Below are positions 32,906 to 44,125 of a DNA stretch of 64,000 bases, in pieces. The notes beneath the pieces were generated by a model. It searched no databases. It saw nothing but the letters and a program-made list of their open reading frames with translations, and was not told where the DNA came from. Numbering within the stretch: the stretch's first letter is position 1; each line of letters starts with the position of its first letter. Source of the stretch: Symsagittifera roscoffensis (Eukaryota > Xenacoelomorpha > Acoela > Convolutidae); NCBI RefSeq assembly GCF_963678635.1, contig NC_087068.1:60762949-60826948 (forward strand), given 5' to 3'. The position numbers and the translations under genes are program-made.

Positions 32906-35619
32906 CTCATGCGGACCATAAGCTTCTGTGTACCTACTATCAACTCGGACCTACTTGCTACCCCCTCTTGTGAGTAGTGCCCTCAATGATCTAGAAGTCG
33001 TTTGTGGGCTTATACCATTCAAGTAATCTGCGTACACATCAATGTGCATTATCGTCTGGTCGATGGGTTTGTTCAAGCTTCTCGTCACCTCGTGGCCGCC
33101 CACGGTGATTATTGACATTATTCTAGCCCCGATTTTTGTTTTGCTGAATGGCTTTCCCGTCACCATTTTTACCGTGTTGCAGTTTCCACTTTTTTCGACC
33201 CCGCTACAGCCTCTGGTATTGTCTGCGAGCAACCTTATGCCTCATTCAACTTCTGTCTTTCGATTTCTTGCTTTATTCGTTGTTCAATATCTTTCGCCGC
33301 AGGTCATGTTTCACTATCTCTTCCGCCGCCGCTTTTTCATAGTTTATCTCTAAGGCGTTCCTGGCCGTGGCTTCTATTGCACTATTAACTTGCGTTACAG
33401 CTTTCACTGTTTTCGTTGGCAGTTCTGTACTCGGTGCTCCTAAGTTTTTTGTCTCAAACTCGGTTTGTCTATTTCGCTGATTCTGCACCGCCGCTAATGC
33501 CAATTTATGTTTGGGGTGACTCTGGTCCTTGACCGCCTCCCAAAACAGATTACAATCCATCCTGAAGTGCCCCTTCCTAATTCTAGAAGAAGCACCTTGC
33601 ACCTATCTTGATGATTAAGCCACTATAGTACTCGTGTTCTTCCATCTGGCTCATGTCCTCCTCATCTGGTGTGTATCCTAGATATTTCATGCCCTGTTTG
33701 TATGTTGTGCAATCAGCCACGTGATGATCAGCTGATCCGCAATTCGCGCATGATCTACGTTTGTCCATGTCATCTCTAGGCTTGTACCATGACGACCTTT
33801 GTGGTCGGCTCCCCCATGCGTATTCCTGTTATCTGAATACGAGTATTTATTTGGTTTCTTTAGCATGTACTCTCTCGACTTCTGCCTCATATTTCTGGAG
33901 TCGGTGCACTATCTTTCGACAATGTATAGTATGTCGCCAACATTGTTCTCAAGTCATCACTTTTTACCCCATCAATGAATTTCGAGGCGATGCTAAAATT
34001 TCTTCTGTTTCTCGATTCTTCAAGGTCACTCCTTCGTCTCAAGCTCTCGAGGTCATCCAGGAGCCGATCAATTGATTAATCGTCCCTTTGCCTTCTCTTT
34101 TCAAATCGCATCATCGCTTGGCGACCCTTCATGCCCGATCCAAACCGATTCAACAATATCTCGAAAATTTTATCCGCTGTGTCGAGTTCTTCTTTTTTCT
34201 TTGCTACCACGCATTTCAACGCTGTCCCTTCTAAATTGCTGAGTATCGCTGTGCAGGCTTGTCTCTCGTCATTCAAGTTATCTAGTTCTAAATGCAATCA
34301 CATAACTTCTAGCCAAGTGTCAATACATCCATCCGAGTCATCTTTGAATTCTTTTGGCTTCTTGAAAGTTTTTCTGGATTTTCCTCCTCCTCTATCGCTC
34401 GAGTCAGTGTTCCTTGTGGCGAAGGCTTCCAGTGTCATATTCATCATTTCCCAGGTGCTTGCCCACGTCATAGCATCCGACCCTACATTGCTGTGAGTCG
34501 TAGAGTCTCCTGGACCACTCGTTGTATTTGTTGTTCCACTTTTCATTTTTGTTTTGGCCCCCATCGGTGCTCCGGTCACCGTGTCTAGGGTGAAAGGTAA
34601 TGGTGTCGATTGCCGCTTGCTCCGTTGTGGTTCCACGGAGTCAACTCTGTTGCCTTGCGTGCAATCCGCTGCCGGCCTGTCTTTTGACGTAGAGTTTCTC
34701 AAGATGGCGTCCAATTTTGACTGTATTGCATTTGAACTTCAGCCTCCTGCTCATTGCGCCCATTCTGGTCTCCAGACTCCCCAATTGGCTGTTCACATCA
34801 TCGTATCGTTGTTTCAACTCTTGTAAGTCTTTTTTTATGTTCTTTTCTCGTTCCCCGTCAGTGGCATCTACCTTGTCTGATATCTGCTGGAGTTTCTCCT
34901 CCGTTGCCCTGGCCAGGTTGAAGTAGTTGTCCAGGTACTCGTGTTTGTTGTATCTTAATTCTTTCTTTATTACCTCTCTATCCTCCTCGCTGTGCTTCAG
35001 TTTCTTGTCGATCTGATCCAACTTTGCCATCAAATCGCCCAGCTCAAGAGAAGTTATTTCATGGTCAGCTGTTGCCCTGTTATTGACTGCTGCTCCCGGT
35101 CTGACCTGGTCTTCGCTTTGGCCGGCGTCTGTCGTTTTCGTGAGCACTGTCCCAAATGTTTTGCCTCTCTCGGCTTTCGTTTCTTCTGCTGCTGTGTCTC
35201 TCGACTTCATTTCGACCATCATTGCCAATCTTTCCGTAAAAGACGTTCTTTTTGCTTGAGAGTCGTCCTTCACCATTTCTGGCGTGTTGCCTCTTGTCTC
35301 TTCCACAGCGTCTATCGGCAAAAACTCCATGGGCTTTGGATTTGGTTCTTCCGCATTCGGCATCGGTGTTGACTCCGTCGTTTTCTTCGCTCTGGTCTGG
35401 TGTCTCTAGGTCGATCCCAATGGCAGGCTCCGTCTGTTTCTCTTTAGCGCCGTCTTTCGTATTATTTTCTGCATTACCCCTCGTGTTGACCATGGTGACT
35501 GAAAATTTCTTCTTTGTTATCCTTGGGCCCAATAATGTCCTTTTACGTAGCGACGAGTTATACTTTGTCTTTGATTCGTTTGATCTTTTTTCAGCCACCG
35601 GTACCCTGCTCCGTCTCAT
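32903..35619 (-). pseudogene. Element A Gag (frameshifted), 5' half of the split element
   Basis: Minus-strand pieces 35080-35619, 34641-35363, 34298-34714, 34076-34297, 33687-33890, 33583-33768, 33273-33602 and 32951-33232 align in order with residues 30-1130 of the B polyprotein. Visible parts: Gag start (MRRSRVPVAEKR); coiled coil (LDQIDKKLKHSEEDREVIKK); capsid part with DGCIDTWLEVM and MMRFEKRRQRDD; and a first zinc knuckle SCANCGSADHHVADC. The second knuckle is damaged (GARCFF, then a frameshift). The pre-protease segment ends at the B insertion with a stop near 32950. About seven frameshifts. Confidence 0.85.
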
Positions 35620-38157
35620 TATTTTTATTTACAATTGTTCCTTTTTACAGTATTACTATATACACAATTCTATTCTAAGAATATAATCTCTTGTGAAAAA
35701 ATTATTAAAAGGAAATATAGAACGTGATAAAAACAATGTTCCCAGTTCTCTTTCAAACCTTTTGAAAAACTTTGTTTATTCCCTCTCACCACCGTATCGG
35801 CCTTATCGCGATTTAACGTCCCGACTAGATTTACTAATTCCGCGTTTATTTATTTCAATTTGTCCTCGTACTCTTATAGAACTGTCACCCTATTTTTTAT
35901 ACCGTTCTATGGCTTCCAGTTACTGGCCCTACTCTTCTTTGTACTGTCGTAAGCCTTCTCTCTACTGTCCCAAGACTACTTGGTACTGTCTCAGTACTTC
36001 TTGTTTGTGTCCCAACACCCCTGTCCCAAGACCAGTGTCCCAAGACTACTGTCCCAAGACTAGTGTCCCAAGACTAGTGTCCCAAGAGTACTGTCCCAAG
36101 ACTACTCTCCCAAGACTAGTGTTCCAAGACTACTGTCCCAAGACTACTGTCCCAAGACTACTGTCCAGGACTACTGTCCCAAGACTACTATCCCAAGACC
36201 ACTGTCCCAAGATTAGTGTCCCAAGACCACTGTCCCAAGACCACTGTCCCAAGACTACTGTCCCAAGACTAGCGTCCCATGACTACTGTCCCAAGACTAC
36301 TGTCCCAAGACCACTGTCCCAAGACTACTGTCGCAAGACCACTGTCCCAAGACCACTGTCCCAAGACCACTGTCCCAAGACCACTATCCCAAGATTGCAC
36401 TGTCCCAAGACTGTACCATGACTGCTCTGGCCCAAGATTGTCCCAAGACAACAACGTCCCAAGACTGTCCCAAGACTATACTGTCCCAAGACCGTCCCAA
36501 GGCTGCACCGTCCCAAGACTATACTGTCCCAAGACCGTCCCAAGGCTGCACTGTCCCAAGACTGCACCGTACCAAGACTGTCCCAAGACTATACTGTCCC
36601 AAGACCGTCCCAAGGCTGCACCGTCCCAAGACTGTCCCAAGACTATACTGTCCCAAGACTATACTGTCCCAAGACCGTCCCAAGGATGCACTGTCCCAAG
36701 ACTTCTTTGGTACTCTCCCAAGAATTGTCACCAAGTGTCTGGATAGTAGGATTTCCTCTTCTTTGTTGTAGGGACTTCTTGAACCACTGTACCTTGTACC
36801 ACCACTTGAGCTATAGTAAAAATTTTCCCGAAAATCCTATCTTAATGGCCAAAAGTTCAAATACTGGCCCCTTTTTTATCTATCTCCTTCAATGTTTCAA
36901 GCCACTTGGAACCAAAACTTGTTCGCAGGTATCTTGTAATATCCTGTTAGTTCAAAAACTAATACCAAATTTTTACCAAAGCGTTAAAAGTTTAAACAGG
37001 AAAAATAATAAAAAACGTGAAAGATGTGCCCACCTAAATTTCAAAATTGACAGAGGTCAACCTTTTTCCGAAAAAAACGTCTGGTACTTAATTACCACGC
37101 GTTTTCCTCCCCCCTACTAACGATCTTACGGGGTATTTTATATCTGGTTCCGTTTCCGTGCCCCCAACTGATCCGACTTAGGTAGCTACCTTGATTCGAT
37201 TTTACTTTCTGATATCCGCTTCCTAAAATTTACACGTGTGATATTCTAATGTAACTAAATCAACGATGACGATTAATTAGTTACTTTAATTTGTCCTCCC
37301 TTTTTACAATTTTTAACAGCTAACCTCTAACCTAACCAGCCCCCCTTCTAACCTTCTCCCTCTTTAGCCCCCCCTCCCCTCTTAAGCCGAAAAATACCTT
37401 AAGCGCCAGGTGCTAAACCTCTTGAGAGAAAAACGTAGACCTGTCTCCAGGCCTGCTTGTGCAAAAACGTTCCTCAAAAGTGGGGGATTTCGGTTATCCA
37501 ATTTTACACTTATCTCCTATTATGTATAGCGGATTTTAACGATACCCGTTTTGACCAACTTGAGAACTCTAGAACAGCCAAATGCTCCTGGACCACTTTC
37601 CCACTCGGCTGGTCACCTCTTCCAGTCAAGTCTCCTAGTGGTTCGGCCAAATCCTCCTGGATCAACCCAGCCCTCTGTGAACCACTTTACCACTCGGCTG
37701 GACACCTTTTCCAGGTAAGTCTCCTAGTTGTCCAGCTAAGTTGCAAGCTATCTGAAAACCCTCGACCAAGCCCCACACTCTATTGAGGCACTTTATTGAG
37801 GTTGCTGGATTAAATTGCTAGATTGACCGAAACGATCGAACTTATAAAACAGTATGGGTATACTAATTAACTAATATAAAGGTTTGATCCAACTAATCTG
37901 GTGTCAAATTCACTGTCTTTTTGGTTTTATGGTTTTGTTCCTTTTTCTATTCTTTTTTGGTTTTTTGTTTCGCTTTTTGTCTTTTTGTTCGTGTTTTTGT
38001 CCCCCTAGTCACAAACCCCCACCCCCTTACTCGGTTAGCTAAGCCTCGTTCGGAGAGCGTACCAGGAAGTTTTCTCGAGTTTTACTAAAAAGCTATCACG
38101 GTACAACCGGAAGATTTGCACGGAAGAGGTACTCTAGTAGTCTTGATGTCGTAGAAA
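35620..38157 (-). other. Element A 5' leader
   Basis: A non-coding leader of about 2.5 kb. The part next to the primer site (37080-38157) is related to the leaders of E and C. A local duplication of about 100 bp around CCACTCGGCTGG occurs at 37600-37740. The long plus-strand open frames at 35693-36771 come from the short-period array and are not genes. Confidence 0.7.
36010..36710. repeat. GTCCCAAGAC tandem array in the element A leader
   Basis: About 40 copies of TGTCCCAAGACTAC-type units, period about 15 bp to 36390. From 36390 to 36710 there is a higher-order unit of roughly 60 bp that combines GTCCCAAGACTATACT, GTCCCAAGACC and GTCCCAAGGCTGCACC. All copies have the same orientation. The same core word occurs in the leader of element C, but there as inverted pairs. 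Confidence 0.9.
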
Positions 38158-38172
38158 CACCCAGGAGCGCCA
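38158..38172 (-). other. Primer-binding site of element A
   Basis: Minus-strand TGGCGCTCCTGGGTG, identical to that of B, 11 nt inside the 5' LTR. Confidence 0.75.
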
Positions 38173-38183
38173 TAAAAACACTA

Positions 38184-39150
38184 TGTAACGTTCGTCTACT
38201 TCGGTCACATATGAGGCTCAAGAAAAATAGGCCCTAAAACCATTGGCTCAAGAGTCAGGGACACTATCTCTTGTGTTTTTCTACCTCAAAACGGTCGGAG
38301 CCAATTTGGTTCACTTGCGACATGAGACTACAACCCGTTACAGCTTAAAGGCCACTACCAAAATATCCCCCACTCTAGAAAAAAGAGCGTCCCCATACTT
38401 AGGTCTCAAAATACCCAAAATACACGAACGCGGTTAAAAACAGGGTAGGAACACTTCATTAAGTTACTTTTTATTAGACATTAGAACTTTGATCCATTTC
38501 AGATGGATCAACCTAAAACTCGCCTTACCTCAGCATAAAAATATGAAACACACTCAAGAAATTCAAATTAGGTACTCACATAACGACACATTCTCTAGAA
38601 TTGAGCAACATAACAACCATAAAACACACTCAAGAAAACTAAATTTGGAACTCACATGTCGACACACTCGAGAATCGGGAGCAATTAAATTGATGAGCAA
38701 CTAAAGAATTAAATACAATAACTTGAGGAGTTCAATACTAATAAGTTTTAATAAAAGAAATAAGTTTTGACTCTAGAATTGAGGTTTTAGTCTGAACCAT
38801 TGGGACACTCCAGCAGTCCACCTTTCCACTGAATGTTCACTCTGGTTCAGTTCGAATAATTGTACTCTTCTCTCGCGATTATATCGTCTCCTATTTCAGG
38901 ATAAGAAGGCTCTACTCGTGTCTTATTTTGTATCCGGAAATTGCGAATAGCAATTTCCCACTGTTTTCTTAAGTACTTTCCCGCAATTGTAAATTTGGTC
39001 GTTCTGATTTTATTTTCCTATTGTCAGTTGCTGCGAGAAAGTTGAGCATGACTTGCTTATGTCAAAATTTTGAAAAATTAAATTTCACTCCCAAAACCAT
39101 GTATCTAGTGTTCCTCAAGGTCAAACTTCCAAATATGACCGACTGGCACA
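38184..39150 (-). repeat. Element A 5' LTR
   Basis: A 967-bp LTR from TGTAACGTTCG to GACTGGCACA (plus strand). It matches 1416-2117 except for blocks missing there. A minus-strand AATAAA lies at 38470-38475. The first 15 bases resemble the B LTR start (TGTAACATTCG), so the integrase recognition ends are similar, while the body is unrelated to that of B. Confidence 0.85.
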
Positions 39151-39916
39151 CTTGCGACATGAGACTAAAAACCCTTGTTACAGCTTAAAGGCGACTACCA
39201 AAATATCCCCCCACTCTAGAAATAAGAACGTCCCTATACTCAGGTCTCAAAAACCCAAAACACGCGAACGCCGTTAAAAACTGGGTCGGAACAATCCGTA
39301 TACTTACTTTTTTTAGACAGTGAAACTTTGATCTGTTTCAGATGGATCAAACTAAAACTCCCCTTACCTCAGCATAAAAATATGAAACACACTCAAGAAA
39401 TTCAAATTAGGTACTCACATAACGACACATTCTCTAGAATTGAGCATCTAAAATAATAAGTATATCTAGAGTAAATGGGTAATCAAGTTTGATTTGAGGA
39501 TTTTTAAATGAAAAAGTTTTGGATTGAGAAATTAGTTTTTTTGCTGGACCATTGGGCAACTTCGGTTGTCCACCTTTCCACCGAAGGTTCACTCTGGTCC
39601 ACCACTGATCTGCTTGCTTCTCTACACGCGGTCACTCTGCCTTCTGTTAAGAATGAGACAGCTCTACTCTCTTACAATCTTATAACTGGATTGTGCGAAT
39701 AGCAATTTCCTACTTTTTTTTCTAAAACTTTTCGCGAAATTATTTCGGTTCTTCTGTTTTCTTTATGAACTTTTTTTAGTTATTGCGAGAAACTTGAGCA
39801 TGACATGCTCAACTCGCGTTTTTGAAAAATTTCATTTTGCACCAAAATCACGTCTTTTGCGTTGCTCATGGTCAAACTTCCAAATATGACCATTATCAGA
39901 TTCAATATTCCTCACA
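39151..39916 (-). repeat. LTR shared by E and C, right piece
   Basis: Continues the LTR interrupted at 1415 (see 1283-1415). It matches 43424-44125 in order. The inner end is uncertain because C and D share the sequence beyond it. I place it at CCTCACA by the TGT...ACA rule. The first three bases are the duplicated CTT. Confidence 0.65.
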
Positions 39917-41209
39917 GGTTGCCGTGTGTTATCGCTATCAACGTTAGGAAACCACCTAGCCGTAATTTATGTATTCCCTCAGTGATAAGCATCACTGGTC
40001 CTTTTACGAAACTCTCTGCACCGAACGTCACGAACGAGGCTAGTATTTCCACATTCGACAACTTCGTGACAACATTAGTGTTCGTGCTGGAGTCCCCTGG
40101 TGCACTTGTCGAGTTTGTGGTTCCACTCTTTATGATGGTCTTGGAACCCCCTGTCACTATGCTCGTTTCACTCCGGGGTAACGCTCTAGACTCCCGCTTA
40201 ATCCGTTGTGGACCTATAAAGTCGACTCTGTTGCCTTGTGGTTTGTCTGCGGCCAGTTTATCCTGTGCTATAGAAGAGAGCATCCAGTTTGGACTGTATG
40301 GCACAAAAAGTTTCAGCTTCGTCCTTGTGTATTGCATCCATTCTAGTCTCAAGGTTCGACAATTTCCCATTCACAGTGTCGTACCGTTTCTTCATTTCTT
40401 CAATATCTTTTTTTATAGGTTTTTCGCGCTCGTTGTCGGTAGTCACTACTTTTTCCGACATCTGTTGTAGCTTATCCTCCGTGGCCCTTACCATGCAATA
40501 GTAGTTATCCAGGTTCTCGTTCTGGTTGTGATTTATTTCCCTCTTTAATTGTAGGCAGTCCTCTTCACTGCACTTCAATTTTTGTCTACTTCATTCAATT
40601 TTGTCATCCAGCTCCACCGAGGTTGTTCTTGTTTCCGTAGTTCGATTATATAGGCTAACTGCTGTTACTTGCGAGGCATCTCCCATTTCTTTCCTGGTTT
40701 CCGTCGTTATCGTAGAAACCGTCCCAAAGCTTTTGCTCCTCTCGATTGCCGTTGTTGCCTCTTCGACTCCAGGTTTCATTCCGACCATCCCAGCACTCTT
40801 CTCAGTGAACGACGTTTTCTTCGTTTATGAGTCGTCTTTTATCGTCTCTGGTGTGTGGGTTGTCTCTTCTTGATTGCATATTGTTGAGAACTCTTTGGTG
40901 TTCTTTTCTTGTTTCACTGTGTTTGGCATCAGAGTTGATTCCGTTGTCTTGCATTCTATCGCATCTATGCTCTAATCTGTTGTATCCAGATCTGTCTCTT
41001 TTGCTGTTACGCATTGCTTATCCAACATTTTCTCTTTCGTCTTCTGCTCCTTGACGCTTCTTGTGCTGACCAAACTCGCCATTTTTTCTCATTATTTTCG
41101 GATTCGTTGGTGTCGGTTTCTTTTTCATTGAGGTATGGCTCTGCTTAAATCCTGTTCCCTTTCTTTCAGTTAGTGATAAACTGGTTTTCTTCATTATTTT
41201 TATGAACAT
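39917..41209 (-). pseudogene. Element C Gag fragment fused to 3' end sequence
   Basis: Minus-strand frames 41018-41209, 40802-41014, 40591-40788, 40258-40578 and 39912-40370 match the N-terminal and coiled-coil part of Gag in A (for example SKSFGTVST..., EDKLQQMSEKV, NLETRMDAI). At about 40070 the Gag sequence stops after the APGDSSTNTNV-like stretch. The remaining 150 bp match the sequence inside the LTR of element D (44126-44275), which is a 3' region. So C lost everything from mid-Gag to the 3' untranslated region. Frames are broken. Confidence 0.7.
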
Positions 41210-41379
41210 ATTTTATTTCCGTTAATTCTATTTTGTACAAGTTCCCATTCAAAAATTTGAAAATTAATAAATATATAAATAATATTCCTAGTTCTTATAT
41301 GAAACAATTCGAGTTCATAACCCTCTTAGTGTGCATTTTTATCTATTTTTGATTTTTTTGGGGTCCTGGTGCCGTTATT

Positions 41380-41885
41380 CGAGTGTTGGGGCACTTCAAC
41401 ACTATCCCAGCAGGTTTTCTAACCCTACGCTCAAGTCTTGAAACACCTCGCACTGACGCAAGACCTTATTGTTGCTATGTTGGGACGCTTCACACTGTCC
41501 CAAGACCTTTCGACCAAGAGTTGGGACACCTCGTTTTGTCATAAAACCTCCTGCTCAAGTGTTGGTACACTTCACACTGTCTTAAGACCTTTCTTCTCTA
41601 GTGTTGGGACACTTCACACAGTCCCATGACTTTCCTGATCAAGTTTTGGGTACTTTCCACTGTCTTAAGACCCCCCACTCAAGTTTTAGGACACTTCGCA
41701 CTGTCCCAAGACCCTTCGTCCAAGTGTTGTGACACTTCGTACTGTCCCAAGACTACCTGCTCAAGTGTTGGGAAACTTCGCACTGTCCCACGACCTCCTC
41801 TTCGAGTGTTGGGACACATCGCGCTATCCCAAGACCTCTCGATTCAAGTGTTGGGACAATTGGCACTGTCCCAAGATTTTTTGCT
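41380..41885. repeat. Inverted-pair array in the element C leader
   Basis: About 12 degenerate copies of a unit of about 43 bp with the plan AGTGTTGGGACACTTCACAC followed by TGTCCCAAGACC. Each good unit contains TTGGGACA and TGTCCCAA, an 8-bp inverted repeat around 7-8 bases, so each can form a hairpin or a palindromic binding site. The right arm is the same GTCCCAAGAC word repeated in A. Confidence 0.8.
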
Positions 41886-42200
41886 AAATTTTCCCTAAAA
41901 ACCCCATTTTCCCCAAAACCCAATCTTACTTATCAAAAAGTTCTACATACTACCCCGGTGAAATTTCCTCTCTTTTTTGTTCCGATGCAAGCCGAAACAC
42001 GACTTGTTGATAAGTGACTTATATTCACCTATTTGTCAAAAGCCGATAAAAAAGATCCGAAAACGTGAACATTTAAGCTAGAAAATTGATGGAAAAAACA
42101 GAAAGACGAGTAAACCCAAAACTCGAAGGCGACCAATGTCGTCCTTTTTGTAAAAAAAGTCTGGTTCCTGATTTTCACGCGTTCCCACGCACACACCCAA

Positions 42201-42221
42201 CCCCCCCCCCCCCCCCCCCCC
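42201..42221. repeat. Homopolymer run of 21 C
   Basis: A perfect run of 21 cytosines in the element C leader, absent from the aligned E leader. It may be replication slippage. Exact length may also be a sequencing uncertainty. Confidence 0.9.
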
Positions 42222-43291
42222 TGTTAGCGTTCTTATGGGATATCCTCCTTTTGGGTTCCAAAAACTGTATATTTCAGATCCCCCTACCCGACCGACCAGG
42301 TTACCTATCTTAGTTCGATCTTAAACTCTAGATATCCTCGCATTGCAACTCTTGTTATGACTCTTATGATGGATCGTCACAAAATCTGGGTCTACCAATA
42401 TAACTAAATGAACGTTATCGATTGTATAGTTACTACAATTTATCCCCATTTTTTACAATTTTCGAACACCAAACTCTATCTTAACCAGCCCTTCTTCTAA
42501 CCTCCCCACTATTTAACCCCCTCTTGAGCCAAAAGTTAACTTAAGCGCGATGGGTGCTGAACCTCTGGAGAGAACCTCTGTCTCCAAGCTCTACTCAAGT
42601 AAAAACGTATCCTCAAACCAGTGGGTATCCGCATATCCAACTTTGAACTTATTCATTATAATGTAATTTGGATTTTAACGATACCCGATTGACCAAAAAG
42701 AACAAAAGAACAACACTGTGAGCTCGTCTCTCTTTGCTCTGATTCCGTGCTGGATGTCTCCTTGGCGTGTCCAGCACCTCTCAGGCCACTTTCCTGAGAA
42801 CCACTTTCCCACTTGGCTGGTCACCTGTTCCAGTCAAGTATCCCAGTGGTCCGCTGAAGTTGCAAGCTATCTGAAAACCCATTACAACGCCCCACACACG
42901 GGCACCTGTATAAAGTTGCTGATTGGATCAAAGCGATCGTTCTTATCAAAAAAAATTGGGTATACTATTTTAATTAATAAAAAGGTTTGATCCAACTATT
43001 CTGGTATCAAAGTCACCGTCCTTGTGTTTATTTTACAGTATTTTGTTCATGTTTCTTTTCCTTTTCGGTTTTTCTTTTGCTTTTTGTCTAGTGCCCCAAT
43101 TTATTCGGTTAGCTAGGCCTCTTTTCGGAAAGCGCACCTGGAATTTCTCTCAAGTTTTCTTAAAAAACTATCACGGTACAACCGGAAGGTTTATGGTTCC
43201 CGCTGAACCGAACCACAGGTACTCTAGAAAGGGCATGTAGCCCGGAGCTGGGTCAAGTGGGTTCAATTTCGTAGCCACGATGTCGTGAGAA

Positions 43292-43306
43292 CACCCAGGA
43301 GTGCCG
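43292..43306 (-). other. Primer-binding site of element C (degenerate)
   Basis: Minus-strand CGGCACTCCTGGGTG, same two changes as in E, 11 nt inside the LTR at 43318. The shared changes group C and E. Confidence 0.65.
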
Positions 43307-43317
43307 TAAAAACATTA

Positions 43318-44125
43318 TGTTACAGTCGCCTACTTAAATCACATATGAGGTTAAAGAAAAATAGGCCCTATACCCTTTGGCTCAACAGTTTTTCTACCTC
43401 AAGCGGTAGGAGCCAGTTGGGTTCACTTGCGACAAGAGACTAAAACATACCATGAGATTTCCACATACTCAGGTCCCAAAAACCCACAACACGCGAACGC
43501 TGTTAAAAACTGGATCGGAACATCACGTATTTTATATACATTTTATTAGACAGTGGAACTTTGATCTATTTCAGATCGATCAACCTAAAACTCCCCTTAC
43601 CTCAACATAACAATTTGAAATACACTCAAGAAATTTAAATTATGTACTCACATACCGACACACTCTCTAGAATTGAGCAACTAAATTAAGAAGTAACTCT
43701 GGAGTAAATGGGTAATCAAGGTTAACTCGAGGTTTTTTAAATGAAAAAGTTTTGGCCTGAGAAATAACTTTTGGTGCTGGACGTTTGGGCAACTTCTGTT
43801 GTCCACCTTTCTACCAAAGGTTCACCCTGGTCCACCACTGATCGGCTTGCTTCTCTACTTGCGGTCACTCTGCCTTCTGTTAAGAATGAGACAGCTATAC
43901 TCTCGTACAATCTTATATCTAGATTGTGCGACTAGCAATTTCCCACTGTTTTTTCTGCTACTTTTCCGCCATTGTAGTTCGGTTCTTCTGTTTTCGGTCT
44001 GACCTTTTTTAGTTATTGCGAGAAACTTGAGAAATAAAATATTCATTTCGCCCTGAAACCATGTCTTTTGCGTTGCTCAAGGCCAAACTTCATAATATGA
44101 CCATTATCAGGTTCATTACCTCACA
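43318..44125 (-). repeat. LTR shared by elements C and D
   Basis: Starts TGTTACAGTCGCC. It has a C leader and primer site on its left and D 3' sequence on its right, so it serves as 5' LTR of C and 3' LTR of D. A minus-strand AATAAA lies at 43542-43547. The inner end is placed at TCACA 44125 with uncertainty. Its last 228 bp are repeated at about 45457-45685 by the tandem duplication. Confidence 0.65.

Larger units (their letters stand above)
1416..39150 (-). mobile_element. Element A: giant Ty3/gypsy-class LTR retrotransposon (about 22.6 kb without insert B)
   Basis: Bounded by related LTRs (1416-2117 and 38184-39150), with a 5' leader and primer site at the right end. Order on the minus strand is gag, protease, RT, RNase H, acidic linker, integrase, macro domain, spacer, ORF2, 3' LTR. 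It is interrupted at 17748-32902 by element B. Removing B and one copy of the 3-bp duplication leaves about 22.6 kb, far above the 5-10 kb usual for Ty3/gypsy. Every gene has frameshifts or stops and the two LTRs have diverged, with indels, so the copy is old and inactive. The extra length is mostly the 8.7-kb ORF2 region and a 2.5-kb leader. Confidence 0.85.
41210..43291 (-). other. Element C 5' leader
   Basis: A 2.1-kb leader, aligned with E (1-1256) from about 42036 to the primer site. It contains the hairpin array at 41380-41885 and an uninterrupted run of 21 C at 42201-42221, where E has only a short CCTCCCC. No coding content seen. Confidence 0.7.

Noticed and set aside
36010-36710. CRISPR-like array
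   Set aside because: No unique spacers of constant length: units are direct tandem copies with a period of about 15 bp, within a eukaryotic retroelement leader.
35693-36771. Long plus-strand open frames with repeated CPKTTVPRL-type words (up to 242 codons), which look like a repeat protein
   Set aside because: They are produced by the 15-bp array, which is open in several frames on both strands. They lie in the untranslated leader of A, and C has the same word in another arrangement without a frame.
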